Source: JALZVT01 sp039029135 (GTDB lineage: Bacteria; Pseudomonadota; Gammaproteobacteria; Pseudomonadales; Azotimanducaceae). From it: DNA of 64,000 nucleotides. Location: the NCBI GenBank assembly GCA_039029135.1, contig JBCCGT010000023.1, forward strand, positions 21,876 to 85,875. Reading direction: 5' to 3'. A program made the position numbers and the translations under genes. The notes below the pieces were generated by a model that saw only the letters and a list, made by a program, of their open reading frames with translations, had not been told where the DNA came from and ran no database searches. Of this stretch, positions 21,501-28,000 are shown piece by piece. Numbering within the stretch: position 1 is the stretch's first letter; each line of letters opens with the position of its first letter.

Positions 21501-22435
21501 TCGACGTCGCGAACAGCGCCGGAAGCCTGCAGGTCGACCTCGACGCAGGCGCGAGTTCCGACAGCGACGGCACCATCGTCAGCTACGCGTGGGATCTCGG
21601 CGATGGTACGAGTCTCAGCGGCGCGCAGCGCAGCCACGGCTACGCGGCCGCGGGCACCTACACAGTAACGCTGACCGTAACGGATGACGCGGGGGCCACG
21701 GACACCAGCGACCAGAGCGTGACGGTCACGGAAGCGATGAACAATCCGCCCAGCGCGAGCCTGACCGCGAGCCAGGTAGCCGGTGGCCTCGACGTCGACT
21801 TCGACGCGAGCGGCTCCAGCGATGCCGACGGCAGCATCGTGCAGTACGACTGGGACTTCGGCGACGGCGGCAGCACGACGACCAGCGACGCAACGCTGAC
21901 GCACAGCTACGCAGCCGCCGGCACGTACACCGCAACCGTTACCGTGCAGGACGACGAGGGCGCGACAGACACCGCAAGCGTCGAGATCGAGGTCTCGACT
22001 ACGACCGACCCGGTGCTGGTGCCGATCGTCGCCACCGACGCGGGCAGCAGCGCGGGCTCCTCCGACGACACCGCGGACGTGACCGCATCGGGCGAGCAGG
22101 ATCTGAGCAGCCGCTGGACCAGCAACGCCGCTGACGGCACCGACGCCGCCTGGGTGACCTTCGATCTCGGCACCAGCGCCCAGGTCGTCGAGATCCATCT
22201 GGCGCCGCGCGGCGACAGGAACTACAACGTCGGCCTGTACGTCGGGGATACGCTGGCCGGCGGCCGGGTCGATGGACCCGAGCTGAGCGTCTGCAGCTTC
22301 CCCGGTAATCAGCCGCGGGTACCGACGACCCTCACGGTCTGCACCCTGCCTTCTACATTAGGCCGATTCGTCACCGTGCAATCGCGCAATTTCGCCACCT
22401 TCCGGCTCCACGGCACGGAAATCTACGCCCAGTAG
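12554..22435 (+). CDS. Giant secreted FG-GAP/UnbV protein with 16 PKD, 6 Ig-like and 6 F5/8C-like domains
   Basis: The protein has 3293 residues. After a Sec signal peptide (about residues 1-45) an FG-GAP/VCBS propeller (about 45-430) shows calcium-type loops such as GDVNGDGRPDLW and ADFDNDGDQDLL. An ASPIC/UnbV domain follows (NWLMLDLVG to TWPSGTVQ, about 430-520), so this is a CRTAC1-type protein. The rest is a string of 16 PKD domains (WDFGDG signature), six Ig-like domains (YQWxRDG signature) and six discoidin/F5/8C-like domains, the last forming the C-terminus (about 3150-3293). Each F5/8C-like module carries one C-x(14-16)-C pair. Start ATG 12554 has AAGGA at 12543-12547; the frame is open further upstream but without a ribosome site. 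No sorting tail is present. The modules suggest extracellular glycan or protein binding; a role in adhesion or matrix is inferred. A shorter paralogue follows directly. Confidence 0.9.
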   Translation: MGHDPSLALAFHHRKRDNGRRRSALGPLLSGLLLSSALLSSASSHANQFQEVSNSLGITYTGTTFGSAWGDVNGDGRPDLWLGNHSSPHILYVNTESGFTPFNGFVGVSTNDMHGGAFADFDNDGDQDLLVTSGAEIGLGEGPNQLMVNHNGQLTQQAASYGLDYPLARARHVNWVDWNNDGRLDVILIATNQRNNPPQAPSRVFTYNAGTNTFVEETWTIHDKNTTTHAQLMFGVPLLGGQSAFSLNHNKSDFPDFIWQYGSSGLTDATSAFAFPELNGVRDVALGDFDNDGDTDMFTSSQNESGHLLLQEANGLNDDTSNSSIVFSHGIFVVTADFDNDKDLDIYVGRSHISNDTNQTNTYIENNGDGTFTEDTSGNGAAGTTTGFISSVTTADYNGDGFIDILTTNSDNWWTPATTGPVQLFENQGNGNNWLMLDLVGTASNRDGIGATVELTSGGTTQLREQNNGIHHRSQNHKRLHFGLGSDSVVSSLTVTWPSGTVQTLTNIAVNQIVELFEDDPTQPNMDPIPQGTATPVLQTLMIEFSSAGSYDPDGMITGYVWDFGDGNTSTDRNPTHTYANVGQYTATLTVTDDAGATGVQMLTFDVQVEVTIEAAGSNASSAGNAIDDVAGEQDLSTFWTSSSTLADAWLTIDMGAPANVVQVLLAPRGDRDYVFEITVSDTLSGGKATGGPTATCATPGDGPTAPSSMTPCNVPFTTGRYVTIVSTNRANLRLYGVEVVEGSLANQPPLGSFTATPQGNTLVVQFDGSASTDSDGLILSYDWDFGDGNTASGPTAQHTFAAEGTYTVSLTMIDSGGGSGTISVDLPLSLEPAPVYSPTLQAVGQTTGAEANLLDTLGDGSQNLQTKWENANSNIDDAWVTVDLGQTQTVASVKVAPRSDRSYGLDINIGDNLDANGQVTGGVTTGCTTADVNVEIPTELFDCAIPDVNGRFVSIVSKFRSKLPIYGIAVYGPEPAPGANSPPDGQASTSQRPLTLTVDFDASASTDSDGTVISVAWDFGDGNGALGTTAAHTYANDVDRIYTTAVRDDDEALHAFQTLLDVTPLPEVPSFLTHPQSQLVEVGSSVTFSAVVVGSNPIAFQWRADGVDIPGATSASYTSTGHTLADDGTLLTLVASNPAGTTVSQPATLSVEPMNMPPSAAFTVTPTNGIIPLAITVDGSGSSDSDGTVVGYTWSFGDGFNGSGQSLFHTYLVDGTYTITLTVTDEDGASASTTQTVVADPPVLPSITNQPQPQSILVGEGTSFSVAALGTPPLSYQWRKNGVDLPAATGTSFTLASAGLLDDGDVYSVRVSNAAGNVVSNGALLSVNAPPTPAFSVTPDNAPIPFTATFDATASIDIDGSIAAYDWDFGDGSAAGSGETTTHTYTSDGNFTVTLMATDDEGAAASTTRSVRANIRPIADFSASTTLGLAPVGISFDATASVDPDGSITSYAWTFGDGNIGAGPTPSHTFGPGTWTVTLTVTDNDGAQHSVSMDVIGNQAPVPAFSVDNPIGLVPHSITVDASSSTDPDAPADSIASYSWNFGDGTTASGVSASNTYTTAGIYIVTLTVTDSRGESASTTQQVVANLPPVANFTASPEVGLIPLAVTVDGAASSDPNGTVDSYAWDFGDGATASGQIATHSYAAVGSYTITLTVTDNDGATNTTTRTVIANTPPSAAFSTDALPAVAQLPFAFDASASSDANGTIEQYDWDFGDGGSATGTTTSHTYASAGTYTVTLTVTDNNGATDSASQTLVVDPLLAPVINAQPQDVTIPNGATATFNVTASGTPPLSYQWFRDGNALAGETGTSFSVAAFEPENGAEFTVSVTNVVTTVTSQQALLTVIQPPVVTQPPQSVSVEEGSTVVFDVQADGSTPFAYQWARNGNAIPGATDATLTLSSVSIGEDLDQFSVTLSNLAATVTSASATLDVFQRPVANFSSQQIENTLGFDFDGSASTDGDGSVASYDWDFGDGSSATGANTSHQYAAEGEYTVTLLVTDNEGKQDSTQQTLTAMANTEREATGSHRNNYDPAWIDDLAPDGNQNLDTFWQNNGGGSNAWLTLDLGIPRYVNEVRIGPRGDRNYQLEITIGDVLDDGQVSGAAAQNCVPPGGPTKPVALSSCPTEVVLGRYVTVVSSNVNTLRVYGVEIGYQDGPGNMDPVAVFTSTPIADTRSVDFDGQGSSDSDGTIVAWNWDFGDGNSATGPTVSHEYAANGDYSVTLSVTDDFGDTTSTTQAISINLLVPQLDWPFAVIAVGGNSAHSDRINDTDETGAQRLNTVWDNNGNLSTAWLTIDLGGPQNLLDLLIAPKGNSTYTFTITVGDTLAAGQVDGGASAICDKPKTGGSVPTELYSCPVPSLTGRYVTVRSNKSNYRVHGLVVRVEDTGQNNLPPSASIAFTQTQGTLEANFDGSASTDVDGSIVSYAWDFGDGASGTGATLSHTYAAAGDYTVMLTVTDDIGAGNTATQQITIDPLPVAPSITQQPQDLTVEAPNAATFTVGAEGTAPLTYQWFRDGIALPGATSSALSIDPTTVADSGALLTVTVSNEVGDTGSAAATLTVEPPNMAPTASFSTTPASGDAPLVVAFNALTSSDADGSIVGYAWDFGDGNTGDGSTTSHTYNTPGGYTATLTVTDDDGASATASATINVTMAPTAPTITTAPASVTVTEGQPASFSVAASGFPAPTLQWRRDGSDLAGQTGTSLTLAATALADDGASFTVVASNAAGSVESTPAVLTVEEFVNADPVAAVSGAPRADGFMFDFDASGSSDSDGTIVEYQWDFGDGNSASGPSATTTHSYAAEGTYTVTLTVVDDMAGSDSTTIDVTAQEVIVISRVDVTLTAVGARNSVSARLLDTNNDDSQNLSTYWNSGSGGGLAVAWFTLDLGSTMNISEVLIAPRADKGHVLELSVGDTLTSNQVAAAPAGQCTTPDLGNVTVPTVLNACPLGGAFGRYLTVRSLNQTNFRVYGVEVYASSQGPANVPPTADFDVANSAGSLQVDLDAGASSDSDGTIVSYAWDLGDGTSLSGAQRSHGYAAAGTYTVTLTVTDDAGATDTSDQSVTVTEAMNNPPSASLTASQVAGGLDVDFDASGSSDADGSIVQYDWDFGDGGSTTTSDATLTHSYAAAGTYTATVTVQDDEGATDTASVEIEVSTTTDPVLVPIVATDAGSSAGSSDDTADVTASGEQDLSSRWTSNAADGTDAAWVTFDLGTSAQVVEIHLAPRGDRNYNVGLYVGDTLAGGRVDGPELSVCSFPGNQPRVPTTLTVCTLPSTLGRFVTVQSRNFATFRLHGTEIYAQ

Positions 22436-22451
22436 CGCGTCCAGCCTGACT

Positions 22452-22470
22452 GCGGCCACCTGACGGCCGC
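22452..22470 (+). terminator. GC-rich hairpin behind the giant FG-GAP/PKD gene
   Basis: The arms GCGGCC and GGCCGC flank a 7-nt loop, starting 17 bases after the stop codon. No T-run follows. It sits only four bases from the large palindrome at 22475-22513, so the two may act together as a transcript end. Confidence 0.35.
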
Positions 22471-22474
22471 CACA

Positions 22475-22513
22475 AACCCTGTATTAGTCATATTATTTGA
22501 CTAATACAGGGTT
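22475..22513. repeat. Perfect 16-bp inverted repeat, AT-rich, 7-nt spacer
   Basis: The left arm AACCCTGTATTAGTCA (22475-22490) and right arm TGACTAATACAGGGTT (22498-22513) are exact reverse complements around TATTATT. The element lies between the two paralogous FG-GAP/PKD genes and is strikingly AT-rich for this DNA. No T-run follows on either strand, so an intrinsic terminator is possible but not typical; an operator for a dimeric regulator, or a terminator acting with the GC hairpin before it, are alternatives. Confidence 0.6.
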
Positions 22514-22573
22514 ATTTACATTGTCCTGCGAAGTCTCCACCTCACTTGCACATCGATTGGCAAGCGATGTACC

Positions 22574-22579
22574 TATAAT
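22574..22579 (+). promoter_or_regulatory. Candidate -10 element for the 977-residue FG-GAP/PKD gene
   Basis: TATAAT, a consensus sigma-70 -10 box, lies 68 bases before the start codon. The expected -35 position holds no good match. The palindrome at 22475-22513 lies about 60 bases further upstream. Confidence 0.4.
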
Positions 22580-22647
22580 GAGCCCTCCGGCTGATCAGGC
22601 GCTTAGACCAAACAGCCACAGGGCATCATTCGAAGCGGGGACGAAAG

Positions 22648-25581
22648 ATGGCGCGCAGGTCGCGAACTCCAGGGACGGGCAGGTCAGGCGGACAGGCCGC
22701 GCGCCGGGCTGCGCTACTGCTGGCCGGCGCGCTGACCGCCGGCCCCGCAGCGGCGATGGACATGTTTTCCAACGTCGCATCGAGCCGTGGGCTGACCTAC
22801 AACGGCATCACCTTCGGCGCCAGTTGGACGCCGGATGCCAACGGCGACGGCCGACCCGACGTCTGGTTCGGTAATCACAGTCAGACCCCGATTCTCTACC
22901 TGAGCAACGCTTCCGGCGGGTTCAGCCCCTCCAGCGCGATCAACGGGTCGGTTCTCGGTGATCTGCACGGCGGTTCGTGGGGCGACTTCAACGGCGACGG
23001 CAACGCGGATCTGTACATCACTGCGGGTGCCGTGAACGGCGGTGGCTCCGTCGCGAGCCGGCTGCTGATCAACAACGGCAGTCAGTTCACTGAAAGCGCC
23101 GCGGCCTACGGCCTCGACTATCCACTCGGCCGCGGGCGTCACATCACCTGGTTCGACTGGAACGAGGACGGCTATCTCGACGCGATCGTCGTGAACAACA
23201 ACGACCGCACGGACCCGCCCGATGCAGACTCGGCCGTGTTTACCTTCAATCCCGGCAACAACCGCTTCGACCAGGAAAGCTGGCAGATACGCGAGGACGA
23301 TAACCAGACGTTTGCGCTGCTGACGTTCAACAACCCGTCCCTGGCCGGCAACCTGCCCGCGTTTATCATGATGCTGCGCAAGGGCGGCGAAGGGCCCGAC
23401 CGCTCCTACAGCTACGACACCAACGGCATCGACGATGTCACCGCCGCGTTCGGCATCAACGACGAGGCTTGGCTAAACGACGCGGCCGTCGGCGATTTCG
23501 ACAACGACGGCGATCAGGATCTGATCACCGGCAGCGCCAACGGCCTCTTCTTCTATGAGCAGCGCCCGGCGGGATTCATCGCCAGCAGCGTCGGCCTAAA
23601 CAGCGATCGAGTCGTCTACTTGACGCCCGGGGACTTCGACAACGACGGCTGGCTCGACCTCTACGTCGCGCGTGGCCACACCGGCCAGGACACCAACCTG
23701 TCGAACGAGCTATTCCTCAACGACGGCGACGGGACGTTCACGCAGCTCAACGACTCGAGCGTCGCCGGCACGAGCGTCGGCTTCGTCTCGGGCGCGACGC
23801 GCGTCGACTACAACAACGACGGGCTGCTCGATGTGCTGTTGGTCAATGGCGACAACTGGTTCGTGCCGAACTCCGTCGGCGAGGGCTCACCGACACAGTT
23901 GCTCGAAAACCAACTCTCGAATGGCAACCACTGGCTGAAGATCAAGCTCGTGGGCACCCAATCCAATAGAGACGGCATCGGAGCGACGGTGCGCGTAACC
24001 GCGGGCGGCCTGACCCAGATGCGCGAACAGAACGGCGGCGTGCATTCACGCAACCAGGACGACGCGCGCCTGCACTTCGGTCTGGGGAATGCGAGCAGCG
24101 TGGGGACGATCGTCGTGGAGTGGCCGAGCGGCAACGTGCAACAGCTCAACGGCATCGCGGCAGACCAGATTCTGACCATCACCGAGAACGGCGGCAGCGG
24201 CGGTAACGTTGCACCGGTCGCGAGGATCACTACCTCCCCCGGCGCAACCCCCCTCGACGTCGATTTCGATGGCAGCACCTCGTCCGATGCGGACGGCAGC
24301 ATCACCGACTGGAGCTGGGACTTCGGCGACGGCAACGGCGGCAGCGGGGCCACCGTCAGCCACAGCTACGCGGCGGACGGCACCTATACCGCGAGCCTCA
24401 CGGTCACGGACAACGACGGCGCGACCAACACCGCGACGCTGTCGATCGTAATCAATTCAGACACCAGCTCGAACGTCCAGGCCAGCCTGAGCAACGTCGA
24501 CGCCGGCGCGAAGAAGGCGCGTCAGGAACGCATGCTGGACACCGACAGCGGCGGCGCCCAGATCCTCTCCTCCTTCTGGTCGAACAACGGCAGTAACAGC
24601 ACCGCCTGGGCGACCGTGGAACTTGCCAACCCCGCGACCATTGTCGAGGTGCGCATCGCGACCCGACGCAATCGGGCGCACGAGCTGACGTTCGAGATCG
24701 GCGATCAGCTCGATAGCGGCCGGGTCACCGGCGGCGCGATCAACAGCTGCTCTAAGCCCAACCAGGGCAGCGGCGCAGAGCCCGACGAGCTGTACGTCTG
24801 CACGCTGAGTGTCGCCAGCAGCGGCCGCTATCTCACCGTCAGCACTAACCTGGATAGCCTGCGCATCTACGGACTCGAGGTCTGGACCAACAGCGAGGGT
24901 CCGGGCAACAGCCCGCCAAACGCGAGCTTCAGCGTCACCACCACCCTGCTGACGGTCGACTTCGACGCCAGCGCCTCGAACGATGCGAACGGCATGATCA
25001 CGGCCTGGGACTGGAGTTTCGGCGACGGCGCGAACGACAGCGGCGAGCAGGTGACGCACGCCTACGCGGCAAACGGCACCTATCAGGTCACGCTGACGGT
25101 CACCGACGACGAAGGCGGCACGGACTCCGAGACCATGGCCGTCACGGTCAACGACGGCAGCGGCGGCGGCTCGGCGCTGTCCCTGACGATCGCGGCAGTG
25201 GGTTCTTCAGGCGGCAGCCAGAGCAAGATCAACGACACCCTGACCGACGGCTCGCAGGATCTCTCCAGCTTCTGGAAGAGCACGACCGCGGGTCGCTGGT
25301 TCACGATCGACCTGGGTGCGCCGCGGACCGTGACAGAGATTCATCTGGGCCCCAAGGCGAATAAGAACTCGACCATCAACTTTTACGCGGGCGACACGCT
25401 GACCGCGGAAGGTCGGGTGGATGGGCCACTGAATCAGGATTGCTATATACCGATCAGCGGCTCAGGCTCTGCACCGAGCGCGCTGTCGGTGTGCGCGGTG
25501 AGTCTGCCGGTTGCCCGTTACATCACCATAGAGGCGTCGAGCTCGGTCCTGCGCATGTACGGCATCGAGGTCTACGAATAG
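22648..25581 (+). CDS. Secreted FG-GAP/UnbV protein with 2 PKD and 2 F5/8C-like domains
   Basis: The protein has 977 residues and is a short paralogue of the preceding 3293-residue protein. Order: basic signal peptide (about 1-36, ending AGPAAA), FG-GAP propeller with DxNxDG loops (about 37-425), ASPIC/UnbV domain (about 427-515), PKD, F5/8C-like, PKD, F5/8C-like to the C-terminus. Both F5/8C-like modules keep the C-x(16)-C pair and the GRYLTV / ARYITI strand seen in the neighbour. It has no Ig-like domains and no C-terminal sorting signal. Start ATG 22648 has a purine-rich GGGGACGAAAG stretch upstream. The 212-base gap to the preceding gene contains two hairpins and a TATAAT, so it may be transcribed separately. 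Function is unknown; extracellular binding is inferred from the domains. Confidence 0.9.
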   Translation: MARRSRTPGTGRSGGQAARRAALLLAGALTAGPAAAMDMFSNVASSRGLTYNGITFGASWTPDANGDGRPDVWFGNHSQTPILYLSNASGGFSPSSAINGSVLGDLHGGSWGDFNGDGNADLYITAGAVNGGGSVASRLLINNGSQFTESAAAYGLDYPLGRGRHITWFDWNEDGYLDAIVVNNNDRTDPPDADSAVFTFNPGNNRFDQESWQIREDDNQTFALLTFNNPSLAGNLPAFIMMLRKGGEGPDRSYSYDTNGIDDVTAAFGINDEAWLNDAAVGDFDNDGDQDLITGSANGLFFYEQRPAGFIASSVGLNSDRVVYLTPGDFDNDGWLDLYVARGHTGQDTNLSNELFLNDGDGTFTQLNDSSVAGTSVGFVSGATRVDYNNDGLLDVLLVNGDNWFVPNSVGEGSPTQLLENQLSNGNHWLKIKLVGTQSNRDGIGATVRVTAGGLTQMREQNGGVHSRNQDDARLHFGLGNASSVGTIVVEWPSGNVQQLNGIAADQILTITENGGSGGNVAPVARITTSPGATPLDVDFDGSTSSDADGSITDWSWDFGDGNGGSGATVSHSYAADGTYTASLTVTDNDGATNTATLSIVINSDTSSNVQASLSNVDAGAKKARQERMLDTDSGGAQILSSFWSNNGSNSTAWATVELANPATIVEVRIATRRNRAHELTFEIGDQLDSGRVTGGAINSCSKPNQGSGAEPDELYVCTLSVASSGRYLTVSTNLDSLRIYGLEVWTNSEGPGNSPPNASFSVTTTLLTVDFDASASNDANGMITAWDWSFGDGANDSGEQVTHAYAANGTYQVTLTVTDDEGGTDSETMAVTVNDGSGGGSALSLTIAAVGSSGGSQSKINDTLTDGSQDLSSFWKSTTAGRWFTIDLGAPRTVTEIHLGPKANKNSTINFYAGDTLTAEGRVDGPLNQDCYIPISGSGSAPSALSVCAVSLPVARYITIEASSSVLRMYGIEVYE

Positions 25582-25644
25582 CTCGGCACTTTACGCGGCG
25601 CGGCGCGGCGTAGAGTCGCCGCGAGCGCCGGCACTATCGGCGTG

Positions 25645-26541
25645 CTACCAGTCGTGGTCCTGCGCGTAGCCGGCACGGATCAGTTCGTCACCTGCGATGC
25701 GCACAAACTCACGGCGCTGCGCCGCACTCCACTTCTCCCAGTGGCCGGTCGGCCTGAAACCCTTGGGCGCGGCGACGTGATTGCTCCAGTCGACGCTGCC
25801 GGCTTCTGACATGGTGGACGAACCTATCACTTCGATGTCGCCCTGGGACTCGAACGGATAGGCATCGACGTCGAGATCGAAGCGCCGGCAGGCCTCGCGC
25901 ACAAACTGATCGGGAGCATCGAGGATGTCCTCGAACTTCACCAGCCAATAGTCCTCGCGGTCGTGGGACGCGACGAAATCCAGCATGGTGCGCGCGCTCT
26001 GCGCCCAGCGCTCGCAGACTTCGCCAAACTTCATCTTCGGCCAGGTGCGCGTTGTGGAGCTGACGAGATCGCGGCCGTCCCGCATCAAGAGCAGCAGGCG
26101 CTCGACTGGAAACACGACAGGAAAGCGCTCGAACGACTTCATCGAGGTTTCCTTGATAAGCACCGTCTGTGCCGCATCGGCAAAAGAGTACAGATAGTGC
26201 GTGAAAGCGCCGCCGAAGATCGCCAGAAAGTCGTCCTGACCCATACGATCGGTGTTCTGGTGGTAGCCGCGGAAGAAGTTCTCAGTGAACGACAGCAGGT
26301 CATCCGTGCACTCGAGAAACGGCACCTCCCACAGATCGTTGGGATGCGCGCACACGCCCGGATGCAGGGACAGCAGTTCTCCCACGTGAACGGTGCCTGC
26401 ACGCGGCATCACGCCAAACAGCATGATCGCCGGCGGGCGGTCGCCACGCATGCTGGCGGCCGCGCTCGCTGCCCCGGCGTTGACGCCGGCGTCAGCCGCA
26501 TCCCGAATCACCCGCTTGCGTCGCAGGGGCGCAAATTTCAT
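25645..26541 (-). CDS. Sulfotransferase-family protein
   Basis: The protein has 298 residues from the chosen ATG at 26541, which has GGAG eight bases upstream; a longer frame to 26610 is less likely. The PAPS 5'-phosphosulfate loop is present as LFGVMPRAGTVHVGELLSLHP and the 3'-phosphate motif as LLLLMRDGRDLVSSTTRTWP. The C-terminal part (STMSEAGSVDWSNHV then RPTGHWEKW) is like the PAPS-closing loop of carbohydrate and protein sulfotransferases. It lies 49 bases downstream of the priming glycosyltransferase gene on the same strand and is probably co-transcribed, which links sulfation to the exopolysaccharide. The acceptor is not known. Confidence 0.85.
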   Translation of the reverse strand: MKFAPLRRKRVIRDAADAGVNAGAASAAASMRGDRPPAIMLFGVMPRAGTVHVGELLSLHPGVCAHPNDLWEVPFLECTDDLLSFTENFFRGYHQNTDRMGQDDFLAIFGGAFTHYLYSFADAAQTVLIKETSMKSFERFPVVFPVERLLLLMRDGRDLVSSTTRTWPKMKFGEVCERWAQSARTMLDFVASHDREDYWLVKFEDILDAPDQFVREACRRFDLDVDAYPFESQGDIEVIGSSTMSEAGSVDWSNHVAAPKGFRPTGHWEKWSAAQRREFVRIAGDELIRAGYAQDHDW

Positions 26542-26590
26542 AGCCAACGCTCCAGTTTGTCCGTGCGGTCGCCGAGTCGCTGCGGAACGC

Positions 26591-28000
26591 TCATGTCGCT
26601 CCTTCGCCACGCAGCACGACCGGTATCAGATAGATCAGTATCTTGAAATCCAGGCGCAGCGACCATTCGTCGATGTACTTGAGATCGAGTTCCAGCCACT
26701 TGTCAAAGGATAGCTTGCTGCGACCCGAGATTTCGCGCAGACAGGCGAGTCCGGGGCGGACGCTGAAGCGGCGCCGCTGGATGGCCAAGCTAAACTGACC
26801 GACGTCGCGCATCGACATCGGCCGCGGGCCGACTAGGCTCATGTGGCCGCAGAACACGTTAAAGAGCTGTGGCAACTCGTCGATGCTGGTCCGACGCATC
26901 AGCTTGCCGATCCGGGTGACCCGCGGATCGTCCTCCATCTTGAAGATCGGTCCTGCCGCCTCGTTGAGGTGCTCTATCTTCGCCATGATCGCCTCGGCAT
27001 CCTCGCGCATGCTGCGAAACTTGATCATGGGAAAAGTGCGCTTATTGAGTCCGACGCGGCGCTGCACGAAGAACACGGGGCCTTTCGAATCCAATTTGAT
27101 CGCTGCGGCGACGAGCGCGAAGAACGGCGCCAGCAGGGTCAACGCGACCGCAGACGCGAGCAGATCGAACATTCGCTTCAGCAACAGGTTGCGCTCATCG
27201 AGCGCGACGGGCTCGATCGTCAGCATCGGTACGTCGCCCACCTTCTGCAGGCTGACGTTGTCAGACTCGATGTCGTACAGGTCCGCCATGAAGCGCAGAC
27301 AGATTGCCTGTTCCTCGCATTGCGCCACGACCTGCTGCAGGCTGCCAATGAGACTCCGCGGCAGGCAGACCACCACCTCGTCAATGACATGGGTTTCCAG
27401 AATCTCGCGGATCCAGTGGCTGCCACGATAGACGCGCAGACCCTCGACCTCTTCCGGGCCGCGCTCCTCCATCGGGTCGAGCATTGCCACGACCTCGATC
27501 TGCCAGCCGGTGTGATCGCGATAGGTCTGTACCATGCGCCGGGCCCGCGCGCCGGAGCCAATCACAAGCACCTTGAGAAAGTTCTCCGGATGCTCGCGTC
27601 GCCCTTCGAGATACCACCAGCGCAGGAACAGTCGATTGATGAGCATGGTGACAAACAGCGCGGCCGCGGCGCTGCGCAGCACCCCCTCATCGAATGCCGG
27701 CGTGATGCCCGAGACATCGAACAACAGGACAACCCCGGCGACGATCAGGCTGAAACGCGCGGCCGCGAAGGTCACATCGGCAATCGACTTGCCATGCAAT
27801 TTGCTTTGCGTGTTCAGGGCGGCGACGACGCCCGCCACAAATACCAGCAGCGTCATCCTGATGTGAACCAAGTACGACGCCGTATCGAGCAAGTCGAGCC
27901 AGTAGTATGTCGTCACGGTGACGAGATAGGCCATCGGACACAGTAGTGCGTCCTGAACCATCAGCAGTCGGCGTAAGTAAGAAGCCTTAGCGACGCGCAT
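26591..28000 (-). CDS. Polyprenyl-phosphate glycosyl-1-phosphate transferase (EpsH1/PEP-CTERM-associated type)
   Basis: This 469-residue inner-membrane enzyme should start polysaccharide assembly by moving a sugar-1-phosphate onto undecaprenyl phosphate. The N-terminal half has about four membrane segments, then a nucleotide-binding-like fold (LKVLVIGSGARARRM). The C-terminal catalytic part has the bacterial sugar transferase signature: KRMFDLLAS, GPVFFVQRRVGLN, FPMIKFRSMREDAE, RTSIDELPQLFNV and MSLVGPRP. The overall layout matches the WbaP/WcaJ group, and the version associated with EpsH1/PEP-CTERM systems is favoured by its neighbours. It is transcribed away from the export genes across a 715-base intergenic region. 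The sugar it transfers cannot be deduced. Confidence 0.9.
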   Translation of the reverse strand: MRVAKASYLRRLLMVQDALLCPMAYLVTVTTYYWLDLLDTASYLVHIRMTLLVFVAGVVAALNTQSKLHGKSIADVTFAAARFSLIVAGVVLLFDVSGITPAFDEGVLRSAAAALFVTMLINRLFLRWWYLEGRREHPENFLKVLVIGSGARARRMVQTYRDHTGWQIEVVAMLDPMEERGPEEVEGLRVYRGSHWIREILETHVIDEVVVCLPRSLIGSLQQVVAQCEEQAICLRFMADLYDIESDNVSLQKVGDVPMLTIEPVALDERNLLLKRMFDLLASAVALTLLAPFFALVAAAIKLDSKGPVFFVQRRVGLNKRTFPMIKFRSMREDAEAIMAKIEHLNEAAGPIFKMEDDPRVTRIGKLMRRTSIDELPQLFNVFCGHMSLVGPRPMSMRDVGQFSLAIQRRRFSVRPGLACLREISGRSKLSFDKWLELDLKYIDEWSLRLDFKILIYLIPVVLRGEGAT

